Of a stretch of DNA of 26,722 bases, positions 6,498 through 13,593 are shown one piece after another. Made by a program: the position numbers and the translations under genes. The stretch is from UBA1550 sp049294435. GTDB taxonomy: Bacteria > Patescibacteriota > Minisyncoccia > Phycocordibacterales > UBA1550. Within the stretch, counting starts at the first letter, position 1. Every line of letters starts with the position of its first letter. The stretch spans positions 1 to 26,722 of the forward strand of contig JBAQCU010000050.1 of NCBI GenBank assembly GCA_049294435.1. The letters run 5' to 3'. Below the pieces are notes generated by a model. That model saw nothing but the letters and a program-made list of their open reading frames with translations, searched no databases and was not told the DNA's origin.

Positions 6498-6998
6498 CTA
6501 AAAAGTAACGAATGAAAGTAGCACGGTAATGTTGCCATTACTAAATGAGCTCATTGCTGAGGAATCTCGTATCAAAAGCTTGGCTTTTTGTCCAATCGCA
6601 CAAAGTTTTCCCATAGAGAGAAGCTGGATTTCGTTCGCAACATTATTAATATCCATAGCACACGCTGTACCATCATCATTTTGAATAAGAACCTGCAATC
6701 CAGGCGTTGCGTCATCTTTTCCTTCAAAAACCTCTCCGAGTTTTACATGTAAAGAAAGGACGTTGGCGCTCGCCGGTAAATCAGCAATAAATGTAGTGAG
6801 TCCATTCATAACTGGTGAAAACTGAAAATCCATAACTGCTCGCTCAGCAACTACGGTCTGCACGGTTTGTCCATTCATTTCCCCATCGCGAGCAATCTTT
6901 AACACTTCCCATCCTGGGCGATAATAGGACTTGAAAATAACAAAAATCACTATAATAGTCACAATGGAAATAACGATTGTTATATTTTTTTTTGACAT
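6498..6998 (-). CDS. Membrane-anchored small protein of unknown family
   Basis: 166 aa. A lysine-rich start (MSKKN) is followed by one transmembrane segment (6-22) and an outer domain of about 140 residues. Alternating strands such as AVMDFQFSPVMNGLTTFIADLPASANVLSLHVKLGEVFEG, and the C-terminal NGNITVLLSFVTF, suggest a beta-sandwich. Two Cys residues (112, 132) could pair. It lies 8 bases after the large adhesin gene, so the two are probably co-translated and may interact. I do not recognise the family. Confidence 0.6.
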   Translation of the reverse strand: MSKKNITIVISIVTIIVIFVIFKSYYRPGWEVLKIARDGEMNGQTVQTVVAERAVMDFQFSPVMNGLTTFIADLPASANVLSLHVKLGEVFEGKDDATPGLQVLIQNDDGTACAMDINNVANEIQLLSMGKLCAIGQKAKLLIRDSSAMSSFSNGNITVLLSFVTF

Positions 6999-7006
6999 AG
7001 AAGTTA

Positions 7007-9184
7007 TTAGAATGTGCTTATTGCGTTGTTAAAAATCACATGTGGTGTAAAACCGGCATTTGCATTTACTTTGTTGAGCTGGTTGCTGGAGATGGCAGCT
7101 GGAAATGCGCCGGTTGTAGCCGTGTAAATGCCATAAAATGGTCCCCATCCTTGGCTTGTTGCCGTACCACTTGTACCAATCGTGCCAAATCTCTGTAAGC
7201 TTGAGTACTTGTAGTATCCTAGTAGAGAGTTGGTTTGATTAAGAGCCCCAGCTGACGACCAAAAATATCCCAAATAATACTGACTGCCATTTTTAAACAC
7301 TGGCTGTGAGGACCACTGCGAGGAATGAATGGAGAGGAAGCGCTGGCCAACAAACGCAGTGGAGTTGTTGGTAGCCGCTGGGTTTTTTGCAAATGAGGCA
7401 TTCACGGAATTAATCAAACTTAATGTTGAACCATTGAGCGTATAAATACCTAGGTAAAAATTGCTCGTAAACGCAATACTCATTGTGGCGGTAGAGCCAG
7501 ACTGTGAAAGGTTGATGTAGGCAGTATTTGCGGTCATATCACCAAAGAAAGGTCTGAAATATTCGTTGAGTGGTGTCACAAAAAGTGAACGATGAGAACC
7601 AGTAAAGGCCATACCGCCGACACCGCCGTTGTTTGTAGCGCCCCATGGCATATTGTCCCAATAGGTAAGGGTTGGGGCTGCGCCACCAGCAGCGGCTACA
7701 GAAGCAGTGATGGTGTGAGAACCGTTTGCATTACTGTTTAGTCCAAAACTAACACCGTTAGCATTGTCAAAAATCAGCGTTCCACCTGTAACATTTTGCG
7801 TTCCGGCACTAAACGAACCAAAACCACCACCAGCGCCAGCCGTGTAGGAACCAACGATTGAACCGTTGGAAGTGTAGAAACTAAGTCCATTCAAATTACC
7901 AAAAGATACTGTTGAAAAAAGGAAACTACCATTGCTCCCCGAGATAGCGACGGGTTGAGCGGACTGTACCGTCAAACCATTGTGTGAAGCGGTCATTGTG
8001 CCGTTATTGCTCAAGCCAAATGTGATGCCGTTGCTGTTGCCAAACTGCACTGTACCGGTATTTTGAGAGTATGTGCCGGAACCCTGGAGGGCGGCGCCAC
8101 CGCCTGCCGCCGGACCAATGATAGTGATGGTACGCGCTCCTGCGCCTGTGGCTTGAGAAAGTGTGATGTTGTTGCCTCCCGCAAAAAAGACAGTGCCTGT
8201 TGCTGTGCCATTTGTACCAAGAGAATTACCTCCTGTACCCATTCCGGCTGCATTGAGATTCGAAAAACCAAATGTTCCAATCCTCTGATTAGTTTGATTT
8301 GTGGCAAGGGTTGCCGTTGATTGACTTATCGAAATGCCCCCAGCATTTGAAAGGACAATCGACCCTGCGTTTACTGTTGTTCCCGCCGCACTTTCCTTTA
8401 TACCTGCAAAATCCGAAATGTTGTCGAGTGCCACAATCGTAGTGCCAGAACCGCAAAAGAGCGCTCTTGTACCAGCAGAGTTGTACCACATATCACCCAT
8501 CACTGACCCACTCGGACAAGTGGCGCCAATCATTACTCCAGTGTTTTGATTATCAAATCTCGCCCAAATCGGTGTCGCTTGCCCACCACCTCCACCAATT
8601 TGTACTTTTGTGGGTGATGTGCGCAAAGCTATACCGTATACATCCGCCGCCACTCGCGCGTACGCCACCGCGCCTAAACGCTGGCGTGGAGTTAAAGACT
8701 CCCACGCCCCACCCGTACATGAGGCGCCAACGACATTATATACATCAACACTTAAATATGTAGTATCATTGCTCGAAAAATCAAAAGTGCTTAAATCGTC
8801 ATCACCACCCAATGCGGTCCCAATCAAAGTATCAAATACCCCATTGGTAGCAGTAATTGTCTTTGTGTAGGGTGTAGCATATGCAAGTGGCCATAATTGA
8901 TTTGGGTTTGCGGTACCACCAGTTCCAACATCCCAGACAGAGAAACGCATACAATAGGTTCCCGAGTAAGGGTCGCCAGTTCCATTTGTTAGACGCCCTT
9001 GGTATGAAAGTGGTTTTGCGACACCTGCCGCGTGTGCATCTTGAGGGAAGATCATTGGGCCCGCCATTGAAATAGCGAGAAGGACTGAAAGAACCCCCTC
9101 TGCACCGCGAAAGAAAAGTCTAAAAATACGATTTCGTATCCATTTTGTTCGGTTGAAGGTAACGCCGTTTGAAGAAAATGACAT
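7007..9184 (-). CDS. Large secreted adhesin with phage-tail-like repeats
   Basis: 725 aa. A signal sequence with a long basic N-region (1-29) and hydrophobic core (30-46) ends at DAHA (about 49-52). Residues 56-182 hold a domain frequent at the N terminus of bacterial surface proteins: PLSYQGRLTNGTGDPYSGTYCMRF, VTNGVFDTLIG-like strand, then SLTPRQRLGAVAYA. Residues 370-500 hold three NGxxFG-type repeats (TVQFGNSNGITFGLSNNG, TVSFGNLNGLSF, TLIFDNANGVSFGLNSN), a pattern I associate with tail-fibre proteins of uncultured phages. The C-terminal domain (505-725, with YLGIYTLNGSTLSL and GSQYYLGYFWSSAG) also looks like a phage receptor-binding tip. It is probably a pilus-tip or cell-surface adhesin for host attachment. 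Family comparisons are from memory. Confidence 0.7.
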   Translation of the reverse strand: MSFSSNGVTFNRTKWIRNRIFRLFFRGAEGVLSVLLAISMAGPMIFPQDAHAAGVAKPLSYQGRLTNGTGDPYSGTYCMRFSVWDVGTGGTANPNQLWPLAYATPYTKTITATNGVFDTLIGTALGGDDDLSTFDFSSNDTTYLSVDVYNVVGASCTGGAWESLTPRQRLGAVAYARVAADVYGIALRTSPTKVQIGGGGGQATPIWARFDNQNTGVMIGATCPSGSVMGDMWYNSAGTRALFCGSGTTIVALDNISDFAGIKESAAGTTVNAGSIVLSNAGGISISQSTATLATNQTNQRIGTFGFSNLNAAGMGTGGNSLGTNGTATGTVFFAGGNNITLSQATGAGARTITIIGPAAGGGAALQGSGTYSQNTGTVQFGNSNGITFGLSNNGTMTASHNGLTVQSAQPVAISGSNGSFLFSTVSFGNLNGLSFYTSNGSIVGSYTAGAGGGFGSFSAGTQNVTGGTLIFDNANGVSFGLNSNANGSHTITASVAAAGGAAPTLTYWDNMPWGATNNGGVGGMAFTGSHRSLFVTPLNEYFRPFFGDMTANTAYINLSQSGSTATMSIAFTSNFYLGIYTLNGSTLSLINSVNASFAKNPAATNNSTAFVGQRFLSIHSSQWSSQPVFKNGSQYYLGYFWSSAGALNQTNSLLGYYKYSSLQRFGTIGTSGTATSQGWGPFYGIYTATTGAFPAAISSNQLNKVNANAGFTPHVIFNNAISTF

Positions 9185-9203
9185 AAAAAGTTTTTTTCAG
9201 AGA

Positions 9204-9827
9204 TTATGAAAACATAAAATGCTCCATCATCTTGTCTGTTTCATTATAGCACTTCATTAACTCTTCTTGAAGCCCTTTTTCATCTGGGAAATCCACATCT
9301 TTGAAATGGCGGTTAATATGCACTGCGACCTCTAGCGGACCAGTAACCTTTAGGAACCAAACCTCCACCACTTTTTTCTTTTTTATAGTGAACTGAATGC
9401 CCGTATCTAGAATATCTGCTCCAACGAGCGCCTCTTCCGAAAAATATGGCAAAAAAAGCTCCTTGAGCTGGATGAGGTTTTGCGTGCGAAAATAAATATC
9501 CATATTTATACCCCACGCTGTAAGAGGATGCTTTTTGAAAAGCGTGTCGTATGCGTGACGAGCGTCTTTTGCAAGGCGAGACTTGTCTAGCTCGGACATT
9601 GACTCGTCATCAATGCGCACGCGCGGGTACTCAACCGTAATGCGAGTTTTTATTGCTGGGAGTGTGAGCACTTTTGCGCGAAGAACTGTATCGTCTACGA
9701 GGCGAGCGCCTTTTGCGTCCTCGCCTCTGTAGAGAGCAACCAAGTCCGCGCTCTCTGGAATAGCAAAAGACTTCTCATCAAAGAGAAGCGCAACATTTGA
9801 ATGGTGAAGTGATTTTGAGGTTATCAT
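9204..9827 (-). CDS. Cytoplasmic protein of unknown function
   Basis: 207 aa with no signal peptide and no membrane segment. It is rich in charged residues, with an all-mixed alpha/beta pattern (RITVEYPRVRIDDES, ALVGADILDTGIQFTIKKKKVVEVWFLKVTGPLEVAVHINRHFKDVDF). The start at 9827 is 12 bases after the PilV-like stop codon and the next gene follows after 19 bases, so it is in the middle of the pilus operon. It may be a cytoplasmic assembly factor for the pilin or adhesin genes around it, but nothing in the sequence proves this. I do not recognise the family. Confidence 0.6.
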   Translation of the reverse strand: MITSKSLHHSNVALLFDEKSFAIPESADLVALYRGEDAKGARLVDDTVLRAKVLTLPAIKTRITVEYPRVRIDDESMSELDKSRLAKDARHAYDTLFKKHPLTAWGINMDIYFRTQNLIQLKELFLPYFSEEALVGADILDTGIQFTIKKKKVVEVWFLKVTGPLEVAVHINRHFKDVDFPDEKGLQEELMKCYNETDKMMEHFMFS

Positions 9828-9839
9828 TGTGCCGTCTTT

Positions 9840-10700
9840 TTAAATTATCTTAAGTGTTCCGCCTGTGTCATCTATCATCTCGTCTTTTAAAATATATGTG
9901 GTGTCTGGGCAACCTTTTACTCCGCTAGATACTCCACCTGTCCAGCTAGCTTGCGGGCATACCTTGTTCCTCCATCGCAAGAAATAGTCACTCACCGTCA
10001 CAGGGCTCCCGTTTCCGCTCCACGAGACTGTCGCGGTGACTTTTTGTGTAGAAGGATCAAACGCGCCTGTGCTTGCGGTGCAAGTGGTTGCGGTGCCATT
10101 TGTATCAGTGATACCAGTAATCAAGCGTGATGTCGGTGTTGTGTCGCGACATACGTTTTCTATTGTAACATACCTCGTAAAACTTCCAGTATTTAGCGCG
10201 ATGAGCTCGCTTCCAGTGGATGTGGCCCACTTGGTGCCGGACTGAGTAAAGTGATACTGCGAACCTTTGGTAAGATTATAAATATTTTGCCATTTTTCAT
10301 CCGCAACAGCGCGAGCCTGCTCCAGCGCCTCGCTTGCAAGACCCATCGCGGTGTCGCTCTCGCTAGAAGTTTTTCCGCTTTGCATACTCACATACACCGC
10401 CTGCGATCCGATGGAAAGGATGACTGCGAGAATAGAAATGACTATAAGGAGCTCAAGGAGAAGGGCACCGCGGGAGCGAGAGGAATTGCGTCCAAGAGTC
10501 TGCGGCCAAGCCGTGAGACCTGCTGACTCAGAATCTGCTGATTCAAGAATGTTGAATGTCGAACGAGATGACTTATTGTATTCAATTTCCAACTGCCTCC
10601 CATATTCATCATAGTATTTTCGGAATGTTGTGTTCTTTAATTTGCAAGCCAAATACTCCTGAAAGTTAAAAGTATTTTTTTTATTAGTCGCTCTCTCCAT
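9840..10700 (-). CDS. PilV-like minor pilin with a 78-residue leader
   Basis: 286 aa prepilin. The cleavage motif SRSRG/ALLLELLIVISILAVIL starts the mature protein at residue 79, with Glu at mature position 5. The following SGKTSSESDTAMGLASEALEQARAVADEKW matches PilV/GspI-type helices. The C-terminal half is beta-rich with several Cys (CRDTTPT, CTAST, CPQASW, CPDTTY). A leader of 78 residues is far above the usual 6-25. No closer in-frame ATG exists; an in-frame TTG near residue 37 with a weak GGGAGG is an alternative. Part of the leader DNA (10524-10550) contains an imperfect direct repeat CTGCTGACTCAGAATCTGCTGATTCA. A -10-like TAGAAT lies 7 bases upstream of the ATG at 10700. Confidence 0.75.
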   Translation of the reverse strand: MERATNKKNTFNFQEYLACKLKNTTFRKYYDEYGRQLEIEYNKSSRSTFNILESADSESAGLTAWPQTLGRNSSRSRGALLLELLIVISILAVILSIGSQAVYVSMQSGKTSSESDTAMGLASEALEQARAVADEKWQNIYNLTKGSQYHFTQSGTKWATSTGSELIALNTGSFTRYVTIENVCRDTTPTSRLITGITDTNGTATTCTASTGAFDPSTQKVTATVSWSGNGSPVTVSDYFLRWRNKVCPQASWTGGVSSGVKGCPDTTYILKDEMIDDTGGTLKII

Positions 10701-10707
10701 ATTTTAT

Positions 10708-10713
10708 ATTCTA
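10708..10713 (-). promoter_or_regulatory. Possible -10 of the PilV-like gene
   Basis: The - strand reads TAGAAT, 7 bases before the ATG at 10700, matching the leaderless spacing seen at other genes. It overlaps the back of the + strand promoter at 10719-10746. No good -35 is seen. Confidence 0.35.
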
Positions 10714-10718
10714 CACTA

Positions 10719-10746
10719 TTGACACATTTTTTGTTAGGTGTATACT
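10719..10746 (+). promoter_or_regulatory. Strong + strand promoter (TTGACA-16-TATACT)
   Basis: TTGACA (10719-10724) is a perfect -35 and TATACT (10741-10746) a 5/6 -10 with a 16-base spacer. It points to the right, against all neighbouring genes. No + strand gene follows; the first thing downstream is the terminator hairpin at 10763-10810. Confidence 0.65.
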
Positions 10747-10752
10747 GTGCAC

Positions 10753-10810
10753 ATCACCAACGGAAAAGTTCCCCCTATGAGGTTTTGTCCTCATAGGGCC
10801 TTTTCTTTTT
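10753..10810 (+). ncRNA. Candidate short RNA between promoter and terminator
   Basis: A transcript from the promoter at 10719-10746 would start near 10753 and stop at the T-run ending at 10810, giving about 58 nt. Its 5' part is ATCACCAACGGAAAAG, and the rest is the hairpin. It is antisense to the last 8 or so codons of the NYN gene. No known RNA family is recognised; the call is inferred only from promoter plus terminator. Confidence 0.4.
10763..10810 (+). terminator. Intrinsic terminator
   Basis: Main stem CCCTATGAGG (10773-10782) pairs with CCTCATAGGG (10789-10798) around TTTTGT. A second stem GAAAAG (10763-10768) pairs with CTTTTC (10800-10805), followed by TTTTT. On the + strand this is a classical terminator. 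On the - strand it overlaps the stop codon of the NYN gene and may also stop that transcript, though its T-run there is weaker. Confidence 0.75.
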
Positions 10811-11299
10811 ATATTCGAGCAACTCCCTTAGATCATTCATAAATCGTGAATATGGACGAAATATTTTGAATTTTAATAGAGCCGAAAACTTGAACCTATT
10901 AGGGATAAGGATCGCGAACAATTTATCTTTTTCAAGTAAATATTGTGCTAGGCAATAAAAATCTCCATCGCCCGTCACTATTATTGCTTTGTTATAATTC
11001 GGGTACTCTATCATTGCATGGAGGACTAATTCTGCATCGCAGTTGCCCTTGGTTGTGCCGTCCTTATATTCGAGCGTTGGTTTAAAAATACAGAGAAACC
11101 CTGCTGACTGTAAGGAAATATACAAAGGATTATTTCCTTCAATGTACCCAATAAACAAAAAAGCCTTCTCTACCCCGTATTTTTCTTTAAGGTAAACACG
11201 GAAGCGACTGAAATCTAATTTCCATCCCTGGTCTTGAATTGCAAGGTTGAGATTCTGACTATCAATGAACGCGTAATTGTTCCTATTTTTATTTTTCAT
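10775..11299 (-). CDS. NYN domain nuclease (LabA/PIN-like)
   Basis: 174 aa from the ATG at 11299, which begins one base after the stop codon of the upstream pilin; an upstream TTG would overlap that gene. PIN/NYN acidic motifs are complete: FIDSQNL with Asp13 and Asn16, NCDAELVLHAM with Asp88, and IVTGDGDF with Asp111 and Asp113. These residues bind Mg2+ in NYN ribonucleases, so a role in RNA cleavage is likely. The tight coupling to the GspH-like pilin gene is odd for a nuclease and may mean control of pilus mRNA. Its stop codon lies inside the terminator hairpin. Confidence 0.85.
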   Translation of the reverse strand: MKNKNRNNYAFIDSQNLNLAIQDQGWKLDFSRFRVYLKEKYGVEKAFLFIGYIEGNNPLYISLQSAGFLCIFKPTLEYKDGTTKGNCDAELVLHAMIEYPNYNKAIIVTGDGDFYCLAQYLLEKDKLFAILIPNRFKFSALLKFKIFRPYSRFMNDLRELLEYKKKRPYEDKTS

Positions 11300-11300
11300 T

Positions 11301-11864
11301 CTAGTATATCGTCCCAATCGTAGATATTGTTGTCGTGGCTGTTGTGCCCTCTAGTGTGATACTTGTTGTAGTTGCTACTCCAATTGTGCCGGTGATTTTG
11401 TTAAAAATAACTTCTTTGTATCCGGACGCTGGGTCGGAAAAAGTGACGCCAGATGAAAGAGTGGTTGTGGCGGTGGTGGTGGAGTTTGTGCCGTCTGTGG
11501 AAAAAGTAATGTAGTAATCCCCGCCCGCGTCTTTTACAAAACGCACGCCCCACTTGTACCCGCTCTCACCCGCCATTGACTTCGCGCGCATTTGTCGCAA
11601 ATCGCTCGCAATCATTTTTGAGGAAGATTGAAGTTCAATGTTTTTTGCAAACCCCCTGTAAAAACCAGCGCCAGCAGCTGCGAGAATCGCCATAATGGCG
11701 ATTACGATGAGGAGCTCAAGAAGGGAAAATCCGCGAGTACGCGGAGCGCTACAACTGACCACTGACAGATGACAACTGACAACTGATTTTCGCTTTGCGA
11801 AAATCAGCTTTTTTATAGTAAGTAGTAAGTTGTCATTTGTCAGTTGTTTTATGTAAGTTGTCAT
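11301..11864 (-). CDS. GspH/FimT-like pilin with repeat-encoded leader
   Basis: 187 aa prepilin. After a 45-residue leader, TRG/FSLLELLIVIAIMAILAAAGAGFYRG begins the mature pilin with Glu at position 5. The body ELQSSSKMIASDLRQMRAKSMAGESGYKWGVRFVKDAGGDYYITFSTDG is typical of the GspH/FimT family. Nearly the whole leader is encoded by degenerate CAGTTGTCATxTGTCA repeats and a palindrome (11783-11807), seen in protein as SVVSCHLSVVSC. The true translation start is therefore uncertain. It follows PilC after 32 bases and runs into the NYN gene. Confidence 0.8.
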   Translation of the reverse strand: MTTYIKQLTNDNLLLTIKKLIFAKRKSVVSCHLSVVSCSAPRTRGFSLLELLIVIAIMAILAAAGAGFYRGFAKNIELQSSSKMIASDLRQMRAKSMAGESGYKWGVRFVKDAGGDYYITFSTDGTNSTTTATTTLSSGVTFSDPASGYKEVIFNKITGTIGVATTTSITLEGTTATTTISTIGTIY

Positions 11865-11883
11865 ATGTCAGTGGTAAGTTGTC
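11755..11883. repeat. Degenerate tandem CTGACAxxTGAC repeats in pilin leader and upstream gap
   Basis: Two tracts (11755-11782 and 11826-11883) of about 8-10 base units such as ACTGACAGATGACAACTGAC and its complement flank a palindrome. The left tract and palindrome are translated as the pilin leader. The right tract extends into the gap to PilC. Confidence 0.75.
11783..11807. repeat. 11-bp perfect palindrome in the GspH-like leader
   Basis: Arms CTGATTTTCGC (11783-11793) and complement (11797-11807) enclose TTT. Same TTCGC-N3-GCGAA centre and same location inside a pilin leader as 1301-1329. Confidence 0.8.
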
Positions 11884-11896
11884 GACCTCTGGTCGC

Positions 11897-13111
11897 CTAT
11901 GTGAAGTGACCCACAAGTTGATAAATTGGAAGGATAATAGAGAAAGCGATAGAGCCAACAAGAAGCCCCATTATGAGTAGCAATACTGGCTCAAGCACAG
12001 CCGTGAGGCCCTTAAGCTTATTATCAACATCTTCTTCGTAAAAGTCTGAAAATGTAATGAGTATTTCCGACAAGGAGCCGGTTCTTTCGCCGACTATTAC
12101 GAGACTCACGAGAAGCCGCGGGAACAAGTCAGGAAACTTTATTAGGGCGTCTGAGATAGCCATTCCGTTCTTTACATCATCAACAATCTTTTTTATTGCT
12201 ACTTCATATTTCTGGTTGCCAATTGACTCCGAAGCAGACTCAAGTGATCCAACAGCAGAAAGCCCACTCGCCATCAGGTTGCCTAGTGTTCGTGTAAAAC
12301 GCACAAGAGCAACTTTTTTGATAAGCTCGTTTGCAACAGGAATATGAGAAATTAATAAGAAAAAGAATTTCCTTCCCATGAGAGTCTTGCGGAAATATAG
12401 GAAAAACCAACTAGCAAAAAACAGGACAATTAAATCAAGAGTAAAGCTATACGTGAGCATACTTGAAAGTCCAAGGAAAAACTTTGTAACCCACGGGAGC
12501 TCAACTCCACTAGAAGCAAAAGCCTTTGTAAGACGAGGAAGTACAAAAATAAGCAAGAGCGATACCACACCGATAGATGCAACAAGAAGGATTATTGGGT
12601 AAGTAAGCGCGCTTTTTACCTTTGCCCGAAGCGCGTATTCTTTTGAAAGATACTGTCCAAGCTCTGTGAGCGTGCGCTCAAGCTGTCCAGACGCCTCGCC
12701 AGCACGAAGCATACCTAAAAATACAGGCGGAAATTGGTTTGCAAAGTTTGCAAAACCTGCTGAAAGCGGCTGACCATTTTTTACTAACGCCTGCACCTCG
12801 CGAAGAATATTTTTCATCATCTTCTTTTCGGTGTCGGCAATTAGAATATCCAACGCCTCAACAATAGATAGTCCAGCCTTCACTGTCGCAGACAAGTTGC
12901 GTACCAAAAACAAAATATCAACATTATCCACTTTTTCAAAAAGAGAGATTGAGAGATCTATGCCAGCCTTACCACCGCGAATAGCCTCCACAGAAATAGG
13001 AGTTAAATCGCGTCTGAGCAAATACTCTACGACCTCCTCACGTGTTTGAGCCTCGTACTCGCCTCTTACCATCGCTCCATCCTTGTTGTATACTTCGTAA
13101 ATAAAAATCAT
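11897..13111 (-). CDS. pilC: Type IV pilus inner-membrane platform protein PilC
   Basis: 404 aa from the ATG at 13111; an earlier ATG at 13138 would only add residues encoded by the flanking repeat. Residues 1-60 are a short N-terminal domain. Two T2SSF (GspF) domains cover about 65-190 and 268-395. The first has FLVRNLSATVKAGLSIVEALDIL and FLGMLRAGEASGQLERTLTELGQYL; the second has RTLGNLMASGLSAVGSLESASESIGN and SLVIVGERTGSLSEILITFSDFYEEDVD. Membrane helices are at about 171-191, 221-240 and 373-395. It couples the PilB ATPase to pilin insertion. It is separated from pilB by the IVS-like unit 13120-13584. Confidence 0.93.
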   Translation of the reverse strand: MIFIYEVYNKDGAMVRGEYEAQTREEVVEYLLRRDLTPISVEAIRGGKAGIDLSISLFEKVDNVDILFLVRNLSATVKAGLSIVEALDILIADTEKKMMKNILREVQALVKNGQPLSAGFANFANQFPPVFLGMLRAGEASGQLERTLTELGQYLSKEYALRAKVKSALTYPIILLVASIGVVSLLLIFVLPRLTKAFASSGVELPWVTKFFLGLSSMLTYSFTLDLIVLFFASWFFLYFRKTLMGRKFFFLLISHIPVANELIKKVALVRFTRTLGNLMASGLSAVGSLESASESIGNQKYEVAIKKIVDDVKNGMAISDALIKFPDLFPRLLVSLVIVGERTGSLSEILITFSDFYEEDVDNKLKGLTAVLEPVLLLIMGLLVGSIAFSIILPIYQLVGHFT

Positions 13112-13119
13112 AGTGAAAA

Positions 13120-13584
13120 AACAATTAACAATTGACAATTGACATTTGACGGGGTTCCTATAATCATTTCTTTGGTATTTTTAATAAACTATAGCGAAAG
13201 GCTGTTAGCTGGTTCGCAAGCACTTCAGCTCCACTAAGACATTCTTTGTGTTCCTCTGATGTAAAATACTTACTATCTAACGCAATATCACAACACGCGA
13301 CGACCTCATTTAGAGAAGTATGCGACATATTCAAGAAATGTGCAAAGTCCTTGTCGGTCATACGATCCGCACCTTCTGCAATATTTAAAATAATTGAATT
13401 CAAAGCGCGTGATAATTGAGAAAATAGCCCAAACTGCTCAGTATGAGGAAATTTTTTCATTGCTAAGGCTTTCACGTTGTGGACAAAAACACGAGTATCT
13501 GTGTATACAGGAAATTGTCTGAATCTAAATTTTTTGTTTTGCGTTTGCATTTCGTCAATTGTCAAATGTTACATGTCAATTGTT
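13120..13584. mobile_element. IVS-like unit 3: S23/IVP gene between 31-bp inverted repeats
   Basis: Left repeat 13120-13150 and right repeat 13554-13584 are inverted copies matching at 25 of 31 positions, built from CAATTGACA-like units. They enclose the four-helix-bundle gene 13164-13550, whose ATG is 3 bases inside the right repeat. The unit sits between the stop codon of pilB (13594) and the start of pilC (13111). Confidence 0.55.
13164..13550 (-). CDS. Four-helix bundle protein, 23S IVP/S23 family (copy 3)
   Basis: 128 aa from the ATG at 13550; an upstream start at 13565 lies in the repeat and adds only five repeat-encoded residues. Helices: FRQFPVYTDTRVFVHNVKALAMKKFPHTEQFGLFSQLSRALNSIILNIAEGADR covers the conserved first two helices and the IAEG motif. 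KDFAHFLNMSHTSLNEVVACCDIA is the third helix and CLSGAEVLANQLTAFRYSLLK the fourth. It interrupts the otherwise standard pilB-pilC pair. Confidence 0.87.
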   Translation of the reverse strand: MQTQNKKFRFRQFPVYTDTRVFVHNVKALAMKKFPHTEQFGLFSQLSRALNSIILNIAEGADRMTDKDFAHFLNMSHTSLNEVVACCDIALDSKYFTSEEHKECLSGAEVLANQLTAFRYSLLKIPKK

Positions 13585-13593
13585 CTGCATCCC

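Noticed and set aside
5768..6508. 246-residue + strand frame opposite the glycosyltransferase
   Set aside because: It is the mirror of a gene with clear GT-A motifs; its composition (His, Phe and Cys rich) is that of an antisense shadow.
3712..13550. Diversity-generating retroelement (Avd-like four-helix proteins)
   Set aside because: No reverse transcriptase, no template/variable repeat pair with A-biased mismatches was found. The proteins fit the S23/IVP side of the family.
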